Assembly: GCA_001897155.1 (NCBI GenBank)
Contig: MKSF01000022.1
Location: 1-64,000 of the forward strand
Direction of reading: 5' to 3'
From: Bacteroidetes bacterium 47-18
Lineage (GTDB): Bacteria > Bacteroidota > Bacteroidia > Chitinophagales > Chitinophagaceae
DNA length: 64,000 nt
Of this stretch, positions 16,369 through 25,427 are shown piece after piece. The position numbers and the translations under genes are program-made. The notes under the pieces were generated by a model that was not told the origin of the DNA, ran no database searches, and was given only the letters and a program-made list of their open reading frames with translations. Within the stretch, counting starts at the first letter, position 1. Each line of letters begins with the position of its first letter.

Positions 16369-17193
16369 TTACGGATTTCCCACGGTAAATTTGCTGATGG
16401 AGCGCCGATCCTTCGTACTGACTTCCAAAACGTACAATCCGGCATTTAAGGCAGAAACATCCATAGGTAGAGTTTCCATTCCATAGCCGACAATTTCATT
16501 GACCAGGACCGTTTTACCCGTTATGTCAGTGATCCTTACTGTGGCCTTTTCCTTTCCCTTAAATTCAAAATCAAAATTTAATGTTCCTGCACAGGCAGGA
16601 TTGGGATACAGCTTTAATGAATATGTACAGCCATTTATTTCACTGATATTAACAGGGTCAATCTCGATGACAACATAACTGGAATTGTTGGAATCTGCCG
16701 GGTCATCGTAATCGTCTGCTTCGACCCAATTACTGGAAACATTGCCCGACCCGAAACCCATTGACTTAACGAAAATAACATAGATTCCCCCCGTAACATT
16801 ATCCCTGAAAGTCATTGACGGATCTCCAGGTTCATACGGGACCCTATATACATCGAACATATCCCTTATTCTTCTTGTTCGCGTATGAAAAGTCATTTCT
16901 TCATCTACTCCCAATAGGAAACTGTCCTGGGGAACGATCACATGCTGTTGGTTAAAAAAAGTACTATCCAAAGAGGTATAGATACCGATAGAAGTAAGCG
17001 TGTCCGTTAGGAGATCAATAGGATCAGGACCGTTGTTTTTCAGCGTATAGCTGATGGTGATATCATCCCCAAGTTGAAATCTCGTGTTTGCTGGCGGACT
17101 TGTGATCTCGACAGAAACATCTGCGACAGTCTGGGCATTTGCCGTGAGACCGACCATTAATAACAAGATTAGACTGGTAAAAAGTTGTTTCAT
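16369..17193 (-). CDS. Secreted protein with T9SS type A sorting domain
   Basis: A 274-residue protein counted from MKQLFTSL (17193); a start two codons upstream is possible. Signal peptide ends ANAQ. The mature part has a CARDB-like or Ig-like beta domain ('VSVEITSPPANTRFQLGDDITISYTLKNNGPDPIDL'). The C-terminal 80 residues are a T9SS sorting domain ('LKLYPNPACAGTLNFDFEF', 'VRITDITGKTVLVNEI', 'LNAGLYVLEVSTKDRRSISKFTV'). Exported by the type IX system to the surface or medium; function unknown. Confidence 0.82.
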   Translation of the reverse strand: MKQLFTSLILLLMVGLTANAQTVADVSVEITSPPANTRFQLGDDITISYTLKNNGPDPIDLLTDTLTSIGIYTSLDSTFFNQQHVIVPQDSFLLGVDEEMTFHTRTRRIRDMFDVYRVPYEPGDPSMTFRDNVTGGIYVIFVKSMGFGSGNVSSNWVEADDYDDPADSNNSSYVVIEIDPVNISEINGCTYSLKLYPNPACAGTLNFDFEFKGKEKATVRITDITGKTVLVNEIVGYGMETLPMDVSALNAGLYVLEVSTKDRRSISKFTVGNP

Positions 17194-17347
17194 AAACATA
17201 GATTAAATAAGTGAAGAATATATATCAGACGTAATATGATACGTATTCCTTTGGTTTTTTCTTAAGATGTTCGGCCATAGGCTAAGGCGAAGCAGGCTTT
17301 TGATTAATTCGGCGTTTTATACTTGCGACTTAAAAATCTTATTAGGG

Positions 17348-17543
17348 ATGCCCGAAAAGCAACGGGAAGGTTATACCCTTCATAAAAATCGCGGGACGTT
17401 CGTATAATGAGATCAGCGAACGCTTAGGTATATCTCACAGCACCATCAATATCCATAGAGCGAACCAATACATAATAGCTCAAATATTGGATAAGCCTCT
17501 GGATTGGGAATTGGGGAACTCTGAATACTGCCTTTCCGTATAA
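17348..17543 (+). pseudogene. Remnant of an ECF RNA polymerase sigma factor (region 4)
   Basis: Reading from 17348 gives MPEKQREGYTLHKNRGT. After a one-base frame change near 17400 the frame continues SYNEISERLGISHSTINIHRA and ends in TAA at 17541-17543. This is the region 4 helix-turn-helix of ECF sigma factors of the kind that regulate TonB-dependent systems in Bacteroidota. The frame is open upstream to about 17300 with weaker resemblance; region 2 is missing. It is therefore a 5'-truncated, frameshifted fragment. No FecR or TonB partner gene remains beside it. Confidence 0.62.
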
Positions 17544-17710
17544 TTGAATGTTCATCTGCAAATTGCCTTTGGTTTATGCTCTAACCAAAATAATAGTTAT
17601 GAAAACCTACTGCGAAAAAATTATACGAACGACGATTTGACTATCTGAATAACCTTGCGAACAATGGGTGTTCTTACGACCACAGTTACGGGGAAATTAA
17701 AAACAGCCCC

Positions 17711-18727
17711 CTATAGCTCCGATTTCCAGAACCTGGCCGATCCTACCGGGGCGCCGTTGCGTATGACTAATAGTATAAACAGTCCGTTAGGTAAATCAGC
17801 AACATCCAGTTGGGGTTGGAAAGGGGTGTGTATCAATACCTGTCCGGTGCTGTTCAGGACGGTGATCTCCGCGTCGGGGTCAAGGACGCCGGTGATATGC
17901 AATACCTTGTCGGCGGGATTGGGATAAAGTTGAATGTCTGGTAGGATTTCCTCCCGCACACCGAGCTGTATATCTGCGCACGGAGTGTTGCCATATATGT
18001 TCCACCAGGTATTTGGCCCGCCGGTTGTACCTCCCCAGATACCTTCACTTAAATTGGTAACGCTGCCGGAATACTGGTTCCAGAAGCAGACAGTACGCCA
18101 GATGTCATTTTCAAAAAAGTGATAGTCCCCGATTACAGGCCCGGTATCAAAGCCTTTCAGGAAACTAAACCTGGGTTTTTTTAGATTATAATAGTTCGTG
18201 TCAATGTACGAATTTGAAAAGCCTAAATCAAATATGTAATACCTGACACTATCCGGGAGGTTGGTGATCCTGTTGATAAAGGTATCGTACCCGACCGCTG
18301 TGGTGACCAGGTAAATGGTATCTGGAACCCCAAAAATATGAGACAGGAATCCATAATAATTAAGTGTATCACCGATATCCAGGTCATCTTTCATATAGAT
18401 GATTTCGTCAGAAATTGTATCGCATTTTTTAATAAAGATCGTCCCGGTGAGGGTATCTTCCCGGAAACAATATGGACCTTGCCAGCTAAAATCAAAGCCA
18501 TAAGCATGATAGTATGCGTTGATAACCGTATATTCCAGTTCATTATAAACAGCAGGTGTATCAAGGACAGCCCACCGGCTATGGTTATGATGCCGTCCGG
18601 CCATACCATCCTGATAATCCAACGCCATCAGCCACTGGTTGGTGGTATCAAGCAGCGGAGCTTTTTGTGCGGATACAGGCACATATGTGAAAAGCAAAAC
18701 GATAAAATGGAGTAAGTGTTTTTTCAT
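17711..18727 (-). CDS. Secreted protein with T9SS type A sorting domain
   Basis: A 338-residue protein counted from the ATG at 18727 (MKKHLLHFIVLLFTYVPVSAQ), chosen because it begins a classic signal peptide. The middle is Tyr/Asp-rich with no domain recognised ('YNELEYTVINAYYHAYGFDF'). The C-terminus is a T9SS sorting domain ('DIQLYPNPADKVLHITGVLDPDAE', 'LPNGLFILLVIRNG'). A similar arrangement is common for extracellular proteins of Chitinophagaceae; the role is unknown. Confidence 0.75.
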   Translation of the reverse strand: MKKHLLHFIVLLFTYVPVSAQKAPLLDTTNQWLMALDYQDGMAGRHHNHSRWAVLDTPAVYNELEYTVINAYYHAYGFDFSWQGPYCFREDTLTGTIFIKKCDTISDEIIYMKDDLDIGDTLNYYGFLSHIFGVPDTIYLVTTAVGYDTFINRITNLPDSVRYYIFDLGFSNSYIDTNYYNLKKPRFSFLKGFDTGPVIGDYHFFENDIWRTVCFWNQYSGSVTNLSEGIWGGTTGGPNTWWNIYGNTPCADIQLGVREEILPDIQLYPNPADKVLHITGVLDPDAEITVLNSTGQVLIHTPFQPQLDVADLPNGLFILLVIRNGAPVGSARFWKSEL

Positions 18728-18852
18728 AGTCAGTATAATATTGCCGGGTTGAACAATACTTATACAGACGAAACCACTCCTGCAAACATTGGGGGGACTC
18801 ACTATTTTTTTAAACAGGCTAACAGCGACAGTGCGTCCTTTGGCGCTGTTGC

Positions 18853-19233
18853 TTAGCGGTTCAGTAGTGCTTCAAGACGTTGGATCAGCCCTTCTTTCTC
18901 TTGCAGCATCCTTTCGTAAAGGGCTGTCTTTTCCTCATACAGCTCTATGATTTTTTCCATAGGGTTAAACTGGTTCTGAACAGCGTGATCGTGGAAATTA
19001 TTATTGATATTATGAATGGCTTTATCCTCATCAAAATTGGTGATGACTTCGACAGGTATGTTGAGTATAGCCGATATTTGTTCCAGGACCGGCAAGTCTA
19101 TTTGTTCTTTTTGTTCCAATACAGATATTCTTTTCTGGTTCCAGCCCAATTCGGATGCCAGGGTTTCCTGTTTGATACCAAGCATTTCCCGCAGCTTTTT
19201 GATATTACGCCCTTGATGAACCATAGCTTCCAT
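18853..19233 (-). CDS. XRE-family helix-turn-helix regulator with C-terminal coiled coil
   Basis: A 126-residue protein. An N-terminal HTH_3/Cro-C1 domain (about 8-62: NIKKLREMLGIKQETLASELGWNQ, 'RISVLEQKEQIDLPVLEQISAILNIPV') is followed by an Asn/His-rich linker and a C-terminal coiled coil ('KIIELYEEKTALYERMLQEKEGLIQRLEALL') that could dimerise. Its upstream region holds four regularly spaced palindromic boxes (19294-19371), which are good candidates for autoregulatory operators. The TonB receptor gene is divergent on the other side of them, so it could be a second target. Confidence 0.82.
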   Translation of the reverse strand: MEAMVHQGRNIKKLREMLGIKQETLASELGWNQKRISVLEQKEQIDLPVLEQISAILNIPVEVITNFDEDKAIHNINNNFHDHAVQNQFNPMEKIIELYEEKTALYERMLQEKEGLIQRLEALLNR

Positions 19234-19293
19234 AGGATATATTTAGAAATTTGGAATAGTAATGTAAAAAAGTAAAGTTAGGATAATTTATCC

Positions 19294-19371
19294 GGTAAAA
19301 TACACCATAGAAGGTATAAAATATACCCTCGTATGGTATAAAATATACCCTGAAAAGGTATAAAATATCCC
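19294..19371. promoter_or_regulatory. Four phased palindromic boxes (candidate operators)
   Basis: Boxes: GGTAAAATACACC (19294-19306), GGTATAAAATATACC (19313-19327, perfect 6-3-6 palindrome), GGTATAAAATATACC (19335-19349) and GGTATAAAATATCCC (19357-19371). Start-to-start distances are 19, 22 and 22 bases, near two helical turns, so the boxes face one side of the DNA. They lie in the divergent gap between the XRE regulator and the TonB receptor. Confidence 0.65.
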
Positions 19372-19578
19372 TTTAGAAACTTGAATATACCCAAAGTTAG
19401 GTGTTGTTTTGCGCTGACAGATACAGATTATTTTTAATACTAAATAGTATAAATATGACAGCCTGCCGATAGAAAGTCACCCTTTCGTTAGCAGTTCGTT
19501 AAGATAGTGCCATTAAGATATTGATAACAAAAAAGCAGTATTTTTGCCACCCCAATTATAAATTTTTTCTATTTATTT

Positions 19579-21789
19579 ATGAAAAGCTCTTTATTCCCTA
19601 CGGGCATACTGGCCCTGTCCTGCCTTACTGTTACAGCCCGGACCGTACCAACCAAAGACACGGTTATTGTCTTGGAAAGCGCCAGCGTTACCGCTTTTAA
19701 GGTTCCGCTCCGCCCGGACCAGTCTCCCTACAAAATCACCACGGTAGATAATAAAACCATTCGGACGAGTTCCAGTGCGAACAATGCGTACCTGTTGAGG
19801 GATGCCGGAAATGTATTCGTGCAGCAGAGCCAGTTAGGTGGCGGCAGCCCTGTGATCCGGGGCTTTGAAGCCAGCCGTATCCTGCTCGTGGTGGATGGCG
19901 TCAGAATGAACAACGCCATCTACCGGACAGGCCACCTGCAGAACATCATCACCGTTGACAAGAATGTGATTGACAATATACAGATCATCCACGGGGCCAA
20001 TTCCACGCTATACGGTACGGACGCCCTGGGCGGTATCATAGATATACAGACAGAAAATCCGTTACAGGCTGTCAAAACGGGCAGCCCCTTTAAAGCATCC
20101 CTGGGTACGCAGTACAATGCTGCTTTCAACAGCATCAACAGCTATGCGAAGTTCAACTATGGAAATCAGAAGCTGGCCGGACTGACCATCGTATCCTTCA
20201 ATAAGTTAGGCGATCTGATACAGGGCAGCCAGTATAAAAATGCAGAAACGGAAAACTGGAAACGCACCCAGTATATCGAACGTGTCAACAATGAAGATGT
20301 TATCCGGGATAACAGCAATCACAATAAACAGATATACAGTGCTTACAATCAATTCGATCTGTTGCAGAAGCTGGCCTGGAAACAGAATGTAACAACCACC
20401 CATTCCCTGAACTTCCAGTACAGCACCACGAACGATATACCCCGTTATGACCGTCTGACGGACAGGAGAAACGGGCAGCTCCGCTGGGCCGAGTGGTATT
20501 ACGGTCCGCAGAAAAGGTTATTGGGTATTTACAAATTTGAAAAAGATTTAAGCGGCTTCTTCAATAAATTCACGGCGAACCTCAACTATCAGCATATCGA
20601 AGAATCGCGTTTTCAACGGCCCTTCCAGAATGTCAAACGTCAGTCCAGGATAGAGGCGCTGAATATATATGGTTACAATGTTGACCTGGTAAAGCATATC
20701 AATTACAACCATAAATTCCAGGTCGGAACCGACGGGCAGCTGAATTTCCTGAACTCCACAGCCTATTACCAGAATATCGAAACCGGAGAGCGGGATTACA
20801 ACCTGGACAGCCGTTACCCGGACGGTGACAACAGGATGTACTATTTTGGCGTTTACGGGCAGTATTTCCATACCAATAAACAGGATAAACTCAATGTCCA
20901 CGCCGGGCTTAGGGCCAACTATTCTACGCTGTATTCGCAATTCATCAATACTTCTATCCTCAACCTGCCTTTTAACGAAGCCAGGCAAAACAACCTGACG
21001 TATAGCGGAAACCTTGGAGCTACTTACAAACTGCACAAAGCCCATTTTGTGACCGGTTCGGTCTCTACGGCCTTCCGTGTTCCGAATATCGACGATCTGG
21101 CGAAGGTATTTGAATCCGCCGGGGGCGTGCAGCTTGTGGTACCTAATCCTGACCTGAGACCGGAACAGGCTATCAACTTTGACCTGGGATATAGATTTAT
21201 AGCCAATAAAAAATTCAGGTTGGAGCTGAACGGGTTTTACACGTTGTTCCGCAATGCTATCGTCCTGGATAAATTCACTCTTAACGGGCAAGACAGCGTA
21301 ACTTATGCCGGAGAAATGACGCCGGTTGTTGCCAACCAGAATAAAGCGAAAGCGTTTATTTACGGACTGAATGCAGATGTACAATATAGGATAATCAACA
21401 GCCTGACCTTATCAGGGTCTTTGACTTACACCTATGGAAGATATAAGGAAGACAAATTAGTACCATTGGATCATATACCGCCGTTTTACGGGATGATCGC
21501 TGCCAGCTATGACTGGAAGACCTTTACATTCAGGAGCAATGTACACTTCAACGGAGCCAAAAAACTAAAGGATTACAACCCATTTGGTGAAGATAACCTT
21601 ACCTACGCTACCAAAGACGGTATGCCGGGCTGGTACACCTGGAACCTGTACGTTTCCAAAACATTCAGGGAGCAGTTGGACCTGATCGTAGGGGTGGAAA
21701 ATATCCTCGACCAGAACTACCGGGTATTTGCTTCGGGCATCAGCGCACCGGGCAGGAACTTTATCGTAAAGCTGAATATCAGGCTTTAA
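19579..21789 (+). CDS. TonB-dependent receptor, hemin-type
   Basis: A 736-residue outer-membrane receptor. Signal peptide about 1-20. The plug domain (about 45-165) has the hallmark SQLGGGSPVIRGFEASRILL and 'VDGVRMNNAIYRTGHLQNI' that typify the hemin/hemoglobin receptor subgroup, then the 'NSTLYGTDALGGIIDI' signature. The beta barrel runs to the C-terminus, ending in an aromatic strand ('APGRNFIVKLNIRL'). Unlike the receptor at 56.1 kb it has no N-terminal carboxypeptidase-like domain. Ligand is inferred from plug similarity only; no heme-handling genes are adjacent. A TATTTTTG -7-like element is at 19539-19546. Confidence 0.83.
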   Translation: MKSSLFPTGILALSCLTVTARTVPTKDTVIVLESASVTAFKVPLRPDQSPYKITTVDNKTIRTSSSANNAYLLRDAGNVFVQQSQLGGGSPVIRGFEASRILLVVDGVRMNNAIYRTGHLQNIITVDKNVIDNIQIIHGANSTLYGTDALGGIIDIQTENPLQAVKTGSPFKASLGTQYNAAFNSINSYAKFNYGNQKLAGLTIVSFNKLGDLIQGSQYKNAETENWKRTQYIERVNNEDVIRDNSNHNKQIYSAYNQFDLLQKLAWKQNVTTTHSLNFQYSTTNDIPRYDRLTDRRNGQLRWAEWYYGPQKRLLGIYKFEKDLSGFFNKFTANLNYQHIEESRFQRPFQNVKRQSRIEALNIYGYNVDLVKHINYNHKFQVGTDGQLNFLNSTAYYQNIETGERDYNLDSRYPDGDNRMYYFGVYGQYFHTNKQDKLNVHAGLRANYSTLYSQFINTSILNLPFNEARQNNLTYSGNLGATYKLHKAHFVTGSVSTAFRVPNIDDLAKVFESAGGVQLVVPNPDLRPEQAINFDLGYRFIANKKFRLELNGFYTLFRNAIVLDKFTLNGQDSVTYAGEMTPVVANQNKAKAFIYGLNADVQYRIINSLTLSGSLTYTYGRYKEDKLVPLDHIPPFYGMIAASYDWKTFTFRSNVHFNGAKKLKDYNPFGEDNLTYATKDGMPGWYTWNLYVSKTFREQLDLIVGVENILDQNYRVFASGISAPGRNFIVKLNIRL

Positions 21790-21844
21790 CGGTACGCATA
21801 CAGAAAATTCTTAATTTTAACTACCGATCAAAACCTTAATAGAT

Positions 21845-23563
21845 ATGAAAAACACTATACTTATATTAATAGCCTGCCTGTCCTTGCCCCTGCTCCGTGC
21901 GCAGGACCCTTATTATGCTCCCCCGTTTACGATTGTCAGCTCGGAGTATATAGTACATCGGACCCTGGGCGCTATTTTTGCAGATCAATATGAATTTGAG
22001 AACAAACAGATTTTAACAAATGGGACAACAAACTTAAACTTCAAGTTAGGGAACTATCCATATGATCCTAATTTCTTGGTAAATTGCGTGAACTACGGGT
22101 CAGCCAATAATACAAAATACTTCAAAATTCCAATTGCCCCTGATTTTTCAAATGGTATTGTTGCAGGATGTATGCCGCACAGTGACAGTATGCAGTTTGG
22201 TATAGGAACCTACTTTGAAAAGCCAAACGGTGATGTGATGTACATTGGCTATTCTAAAGAAGGCTTTGAGCAGATAGTCTTTGAGCTACGCAACAGCAAT
22301 AACCAGCTAAAAAGCTATAAGGCAATAGGTGGTTTTCATAATGAAAAGCCTTTCCGTATCCGGGAGTCTATAGACGGCGGGTATATTGGCATAGCCAATT
22401 TTACCGGCTATGGTGACGGGGAAATCGGTATGGGAGATAGCATCAAATGCGGTGATTTTTATTCTTATGACACCTGGCTGTTCAAAACGGACAGTGTAGG
22501 CAATGTGACCCGCACCCTGGTCTTTGGCGGACCCTACGAGGATGCGTTTGGCGATATCCACGTAGATGCACAGGGCAATGTAATGGTCTTCCTGAACATA
22601 GCAGACGGCGGGCTGAACTGCCAGTTGCAATCCTGCCGTACATCGGAAACCGGCTGGCAGGAAGGATCTTACGACATACTGGGTGTAAAGCTGGACAAAG
22701 ATCTGAATATCCTGTGGAGCCGGTGCTATGGCGGCAGTGGTTCGGAGGGCTGGCGGGGCAATGTAAGGATGGTGCCCGACGGTAGCGGCGGCTATTACGT
22801 GGCTACCCGTACTTCTTCCTCGGACGGTATGCTGGCCGTTCATCCCTGGAACGGGATTCCTGAAAGGCGTATTACAGATTTCGCTATAGGTTCTGACCTA
22901 TGGGTATTTAGGATTGATCGTGACGGCAATGTTCTTAAAAGCAACAGCATCCCCTTTGAACGTGCAGAAGTGGGCGACCTCGCCTTAAGCAAAGACGGTA
23001 CTGTTTGGGTGGGGGTAAACAGCAGACAAGGGTATGGGGGCCTTACGTTGAATGAAAGTTATGGAGGTAATGATGCAATGGTTTTACACCTGGATACAAA
23101 TTTTAACTTGCTGCATAAGCGTTATTTTGGTGGAGGAAGCAGGAGCATAATCCATTCTATAACAGCTTTGGAGGATACGACAGTATTAATTGCCTTGGAA
23201 CACCAATTGGCATCAGAATATAAACCCAAACAATGGCTTCCTGCTTACGACAGTATTAATCGAAATGCCGTTGTTTTTTTGAAAGCTAATGGGCAAACTG
23301 ATACGATGTCTGATAAGATACCAGGAATGGGTAACTATAAAGTATATCCTAATCCCACTTTGGAAATGCTGAATATTGAAGTACCTGCACCTGGAGATTA
23401 TCATGTATATATTTACACTATGGACGGTCGTAAGGCAGGAGCATTTATCTTTCATAAAAAGCAACATATTGAAGATATATCTTATTTGCAACCGGGGATA
23501 TATACCGCTGCGCTGACCAAAGAGAACAAGACTTTTAAAGTCTGGAAATTTGTCAAAGCCTGA
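21845..23563 (+). CDS. T9SS secreted beta-propeller-like protein, paralogue A
   Basis: A 572-residue secreted protein. Signal peptide ends LLRAQ. The body has repeated 'GDVMYIGYSKEG', 'DGGYIGIANF', 'WLFKTDSVGNV' and 'WVFRIDRDGNVL' units, a pattern of beta-propeller or SBBP-like repeats. The C-terminal T9SS sorting domain begins 'YKVYPNPTLEMLNIEV' and ends 'LKTENK..KVWKF'-like. The next gene is a close paralogue in the same direction 41 bases away. Ligand or enzyme activity is unknown. Confidence 0.8.
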   Translation: MKNTILILIACLSLPLLRAQDPYYAPPFTIVSSEYIVHRTLGAIFADQYEFENKQILTNGTTNLNFKLGNYPYDPNFLVNCVNYGSANNTKYFKIPIAPDFSNGIVAGCMPHSDSMQFGIGTYFEKPNGDVMYIGYSKEGFEQIVFELRNSNNQLKSYKAIGGFHNEKPFRIRESIDGGYIGIANFTGYGDGEIGMGDSIKCGDFYSYDTWLFKTDSVGNVTRTLVFGGPYEDAFGDIHVDAQGNVMVFLNIADGGLNCQLQSCRTSETGWQEGSYDILGVKLDKDLNILWSRCYGGSGSEGWRGNVRMVPDGSGGYYVATRTSSSDGMLAVHPWNGIPERRITDFAIGSDLWVFRIDRDGNVLKSNSIPFERAEVGDLALSKDGTVWVGVNSRQGYGGLTLNESYGGNDAMVLHLDTNFNLLHKRYFGGGSRSIIHSITALEDTTVLIALEHQLASEYKPKQWLPAYDSINRNAVVFLKANGQTDTMSDKIPGMGNYKVYPNPTLEMLNIEVPAPGDYHVYIYTMDGRKAGAFIFHKKQHIEDISYLQPGIYTAALTKENKTFKVWKFVKA

Positions 23564-23604
23564 TCTTACTTTATAAATTACCAAACCTAACAAACAATAG
23601 AATT

Positions 23605-25332
23605 ATGAAAAATATCCTACTCTTCCTATTTGCGTGTTTATCCCTGCACCAGCTCCGGGCGCAGGACCCTTATTATGCTCCCCCGTTTACGATTATCAGC
23701 TCGGAGTATATACTGAAAAAAGGAGGTTCTTCTATTTTTGCCGATTTGTATGAATTTGAAAACAAGCAGGTATTAAAAAACGGCACAACCAATCTTAATT
23801 TTAAAAGCACTAATTTTCCCTATGATCCTGAATTCTTCCCCAACTGTACCAGTTTGGGATCAGCCAATAATACCAAGTATTTTAAAATCCCAATTGTTCC
23901 AGACTTTACAAATGGAATTGTACGGGAATGTATGCCTCAAAGTGACAGTATGAAATTTGGAATAGGCACCTATTTTGAAAAGCCCAATGGCGATGTGATG
24001 CACATTGGATATTCAAGAGAGCCATTTCCACAGATTGCATTTGAGTTGAGAAACAGCAACAACCAGTTGAAAAGCTATAAAAAAATAGGCGGCTACCACA
24101 ATGAAAAGCCTTTCCGTATCCGGGAGTCCATAGACGGCGGGTATATCGGCGTAGCAAACTACACAGGTTTTGGTGACGGGGAAATCGGTATGGGCGATAG
24201 CATCAAATGCGGTGATTATTATTCCTATGATACCTGGCTCTTTAAGACGGACAGCGTGGGCAATGTGGTCAGGAGCCTTGTCTTTGGCGGGCCCTATGAA
24301 GATGCCTTTGGTGACCTGCACGTGGATGCGCAGGGGAATGTAATGATCTTCCTGAACATTGCGGACGGGGGGCTGAACTGCCAATTGCAGTCCTGCCGTA
24401 CTTCAGTGACCGGCTGGCAGGAAGGCTCTTACGACATACTGGGTGTAAAGCTGGACAAAAACCTCAATATCCTTTGGAGCCGGTGCTATGGCGGCAGCGG
24501 TTCGGAAGGCTGGCGGGGCAATGTACGGATGGTGCCTGACGGCAGCGGTGGTTATTATGTAGCCACTCGTACCTCATCTTCCGATGGTATGCTGGCTGCC
24601 CATCCCTGGAACGGCATCCCCGAAAGAAAGGAAAACAACGCGGCTATTGGTTCTGACCTATGGGTATTTAGGATAGACACAGACGGCAATATCCTGAAAA
24701 GCAACAGTATCCCTTTTGAGCGGGCGGAAGTAGGCGATCTCGCTTTAAGTAAAGACGGTAGTATTTGGGTGGGAGTAAACAGCGGGCAATTTTTTTCTGG
24801 TCTTACTATGAATGAAGAGTATTTCGGTTCCGGCGCTATGGTATTGCACCTTGATAGTAGTTTAAATATGATCCACAAGCGATACCTGGGAGGAAACGGT
24901 TCTAATCGCATCCATTCCATATCAGCTTTGGAAGACACAACTGTATTAATAGCATTGGAATACCAGATAACCGATGTTAGAAAGCCGACACAATGGCTGC
25001 CGCCCTATAATTATGGTGAAAATGGATATAATCACGCTGTGGTGTTTTTTAAGGCCAATGGCAAAACCGATACGATGTCTGATCATTTCCCCTCTACAGG
25101 GACTTTTACAATGTTTCCCAACCCGGCAGAGGATAAGCTATATATCGAAACGCCGGGAGAAGATAAATATACTGTTCACCTGTATCATTCGGACGGCCGT
25201 AAGGCAGGAGCATTTACCTTTCATAAAAAGCAGCACATTCAAGATATATCCGGCTTGCAGGCCGGTCTTTATACTGTGGTATTAACCCAGGACAATAAAA
25301 CCGTAAAGGTCTGGAAGCTGACCAAACAGTAA
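23605..25332 (+). CDS. T9SS secreted beta-propeller-like protein, paralogue B
   Basis: A 575-residue paralogue of the preceding gene, collinear over its whole length. The central part (about residues 160-400) is almost identical to paralogue A at both protein and DNA level, while residues about 25-140 and 400-500 differ much more. Signal peptide ends QLRAQ; the C-terminal T9SS domain begins 'FTMFPNPAEDKLYIET'. The pair is a tandem duplication, probably with later gene conversion in the core. Function unknown. Confidence 0.8.
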   Translation: MKNILLFLFACLSLHQLRAQDPYYAPPFTIISSEYILKKGGSSIFADLYEFENKQVLKNGTTNLNFKSTNFPYDPEFFPNCTSLGSANNTKYFKIPIVPDFTNGIVRECMPQSDSMKFGIGTYFEKPNGDVMHIGYSREPFPQIAFELRNSNNQLKSYKKIGGYHNEKPFRIRESIDGGYIGVANYTGFGDGEIGMGDSIKCGDYYSYDTWLFKTDSVGNVVRSLVFGGPYEDAFGDLHVDAQGNVMIFLNIADGGLNCQLQSCRTSVTGWQEGSYDILGVKLDKNLNILWSRCYGGSGSEGWRGNVRMVPDGSGGYYVATRTSSSDGMLAAHPWNGIPERKENNAAIGSDLWVFRIDTDGNILKSNSIPFERAEVGDLALSKDGSIWVGVNSGQFFSGLTMNEEYFGSGAMVLHLDSSLNMIHKRYLGGNGSNRIHSISALEDTTVLIALEYQITDVRKPTQWLPPYNYGENGYNHAVVFFKANGKTDTMSDHFPSTGTFTMFPNPAEDKLYIETPGEDKYTVHLYHSDGRKAGAFTFHKKQHIQDISGLQAGLYTVVLTQDNKTVKVWKLTKQ

Positions 25333-25427
25333 GATAACAGAACGATCATAAATTTATTCTGCAGTATTGAAGTCTCAATGCTGTAAGCTACGCTTTATAT
25401 TTTTCACCCTATAAAACCTTTAAAACA

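Noticed and set aside
15950-19600. Search for a second copy of the tRNA-Lys 3' end as the right attachment site
   Set aside because: No match to GGTTCGAGTCCCAGC or GCGGGATCA was seen by eye; the right end of the mobilizable element stays open.
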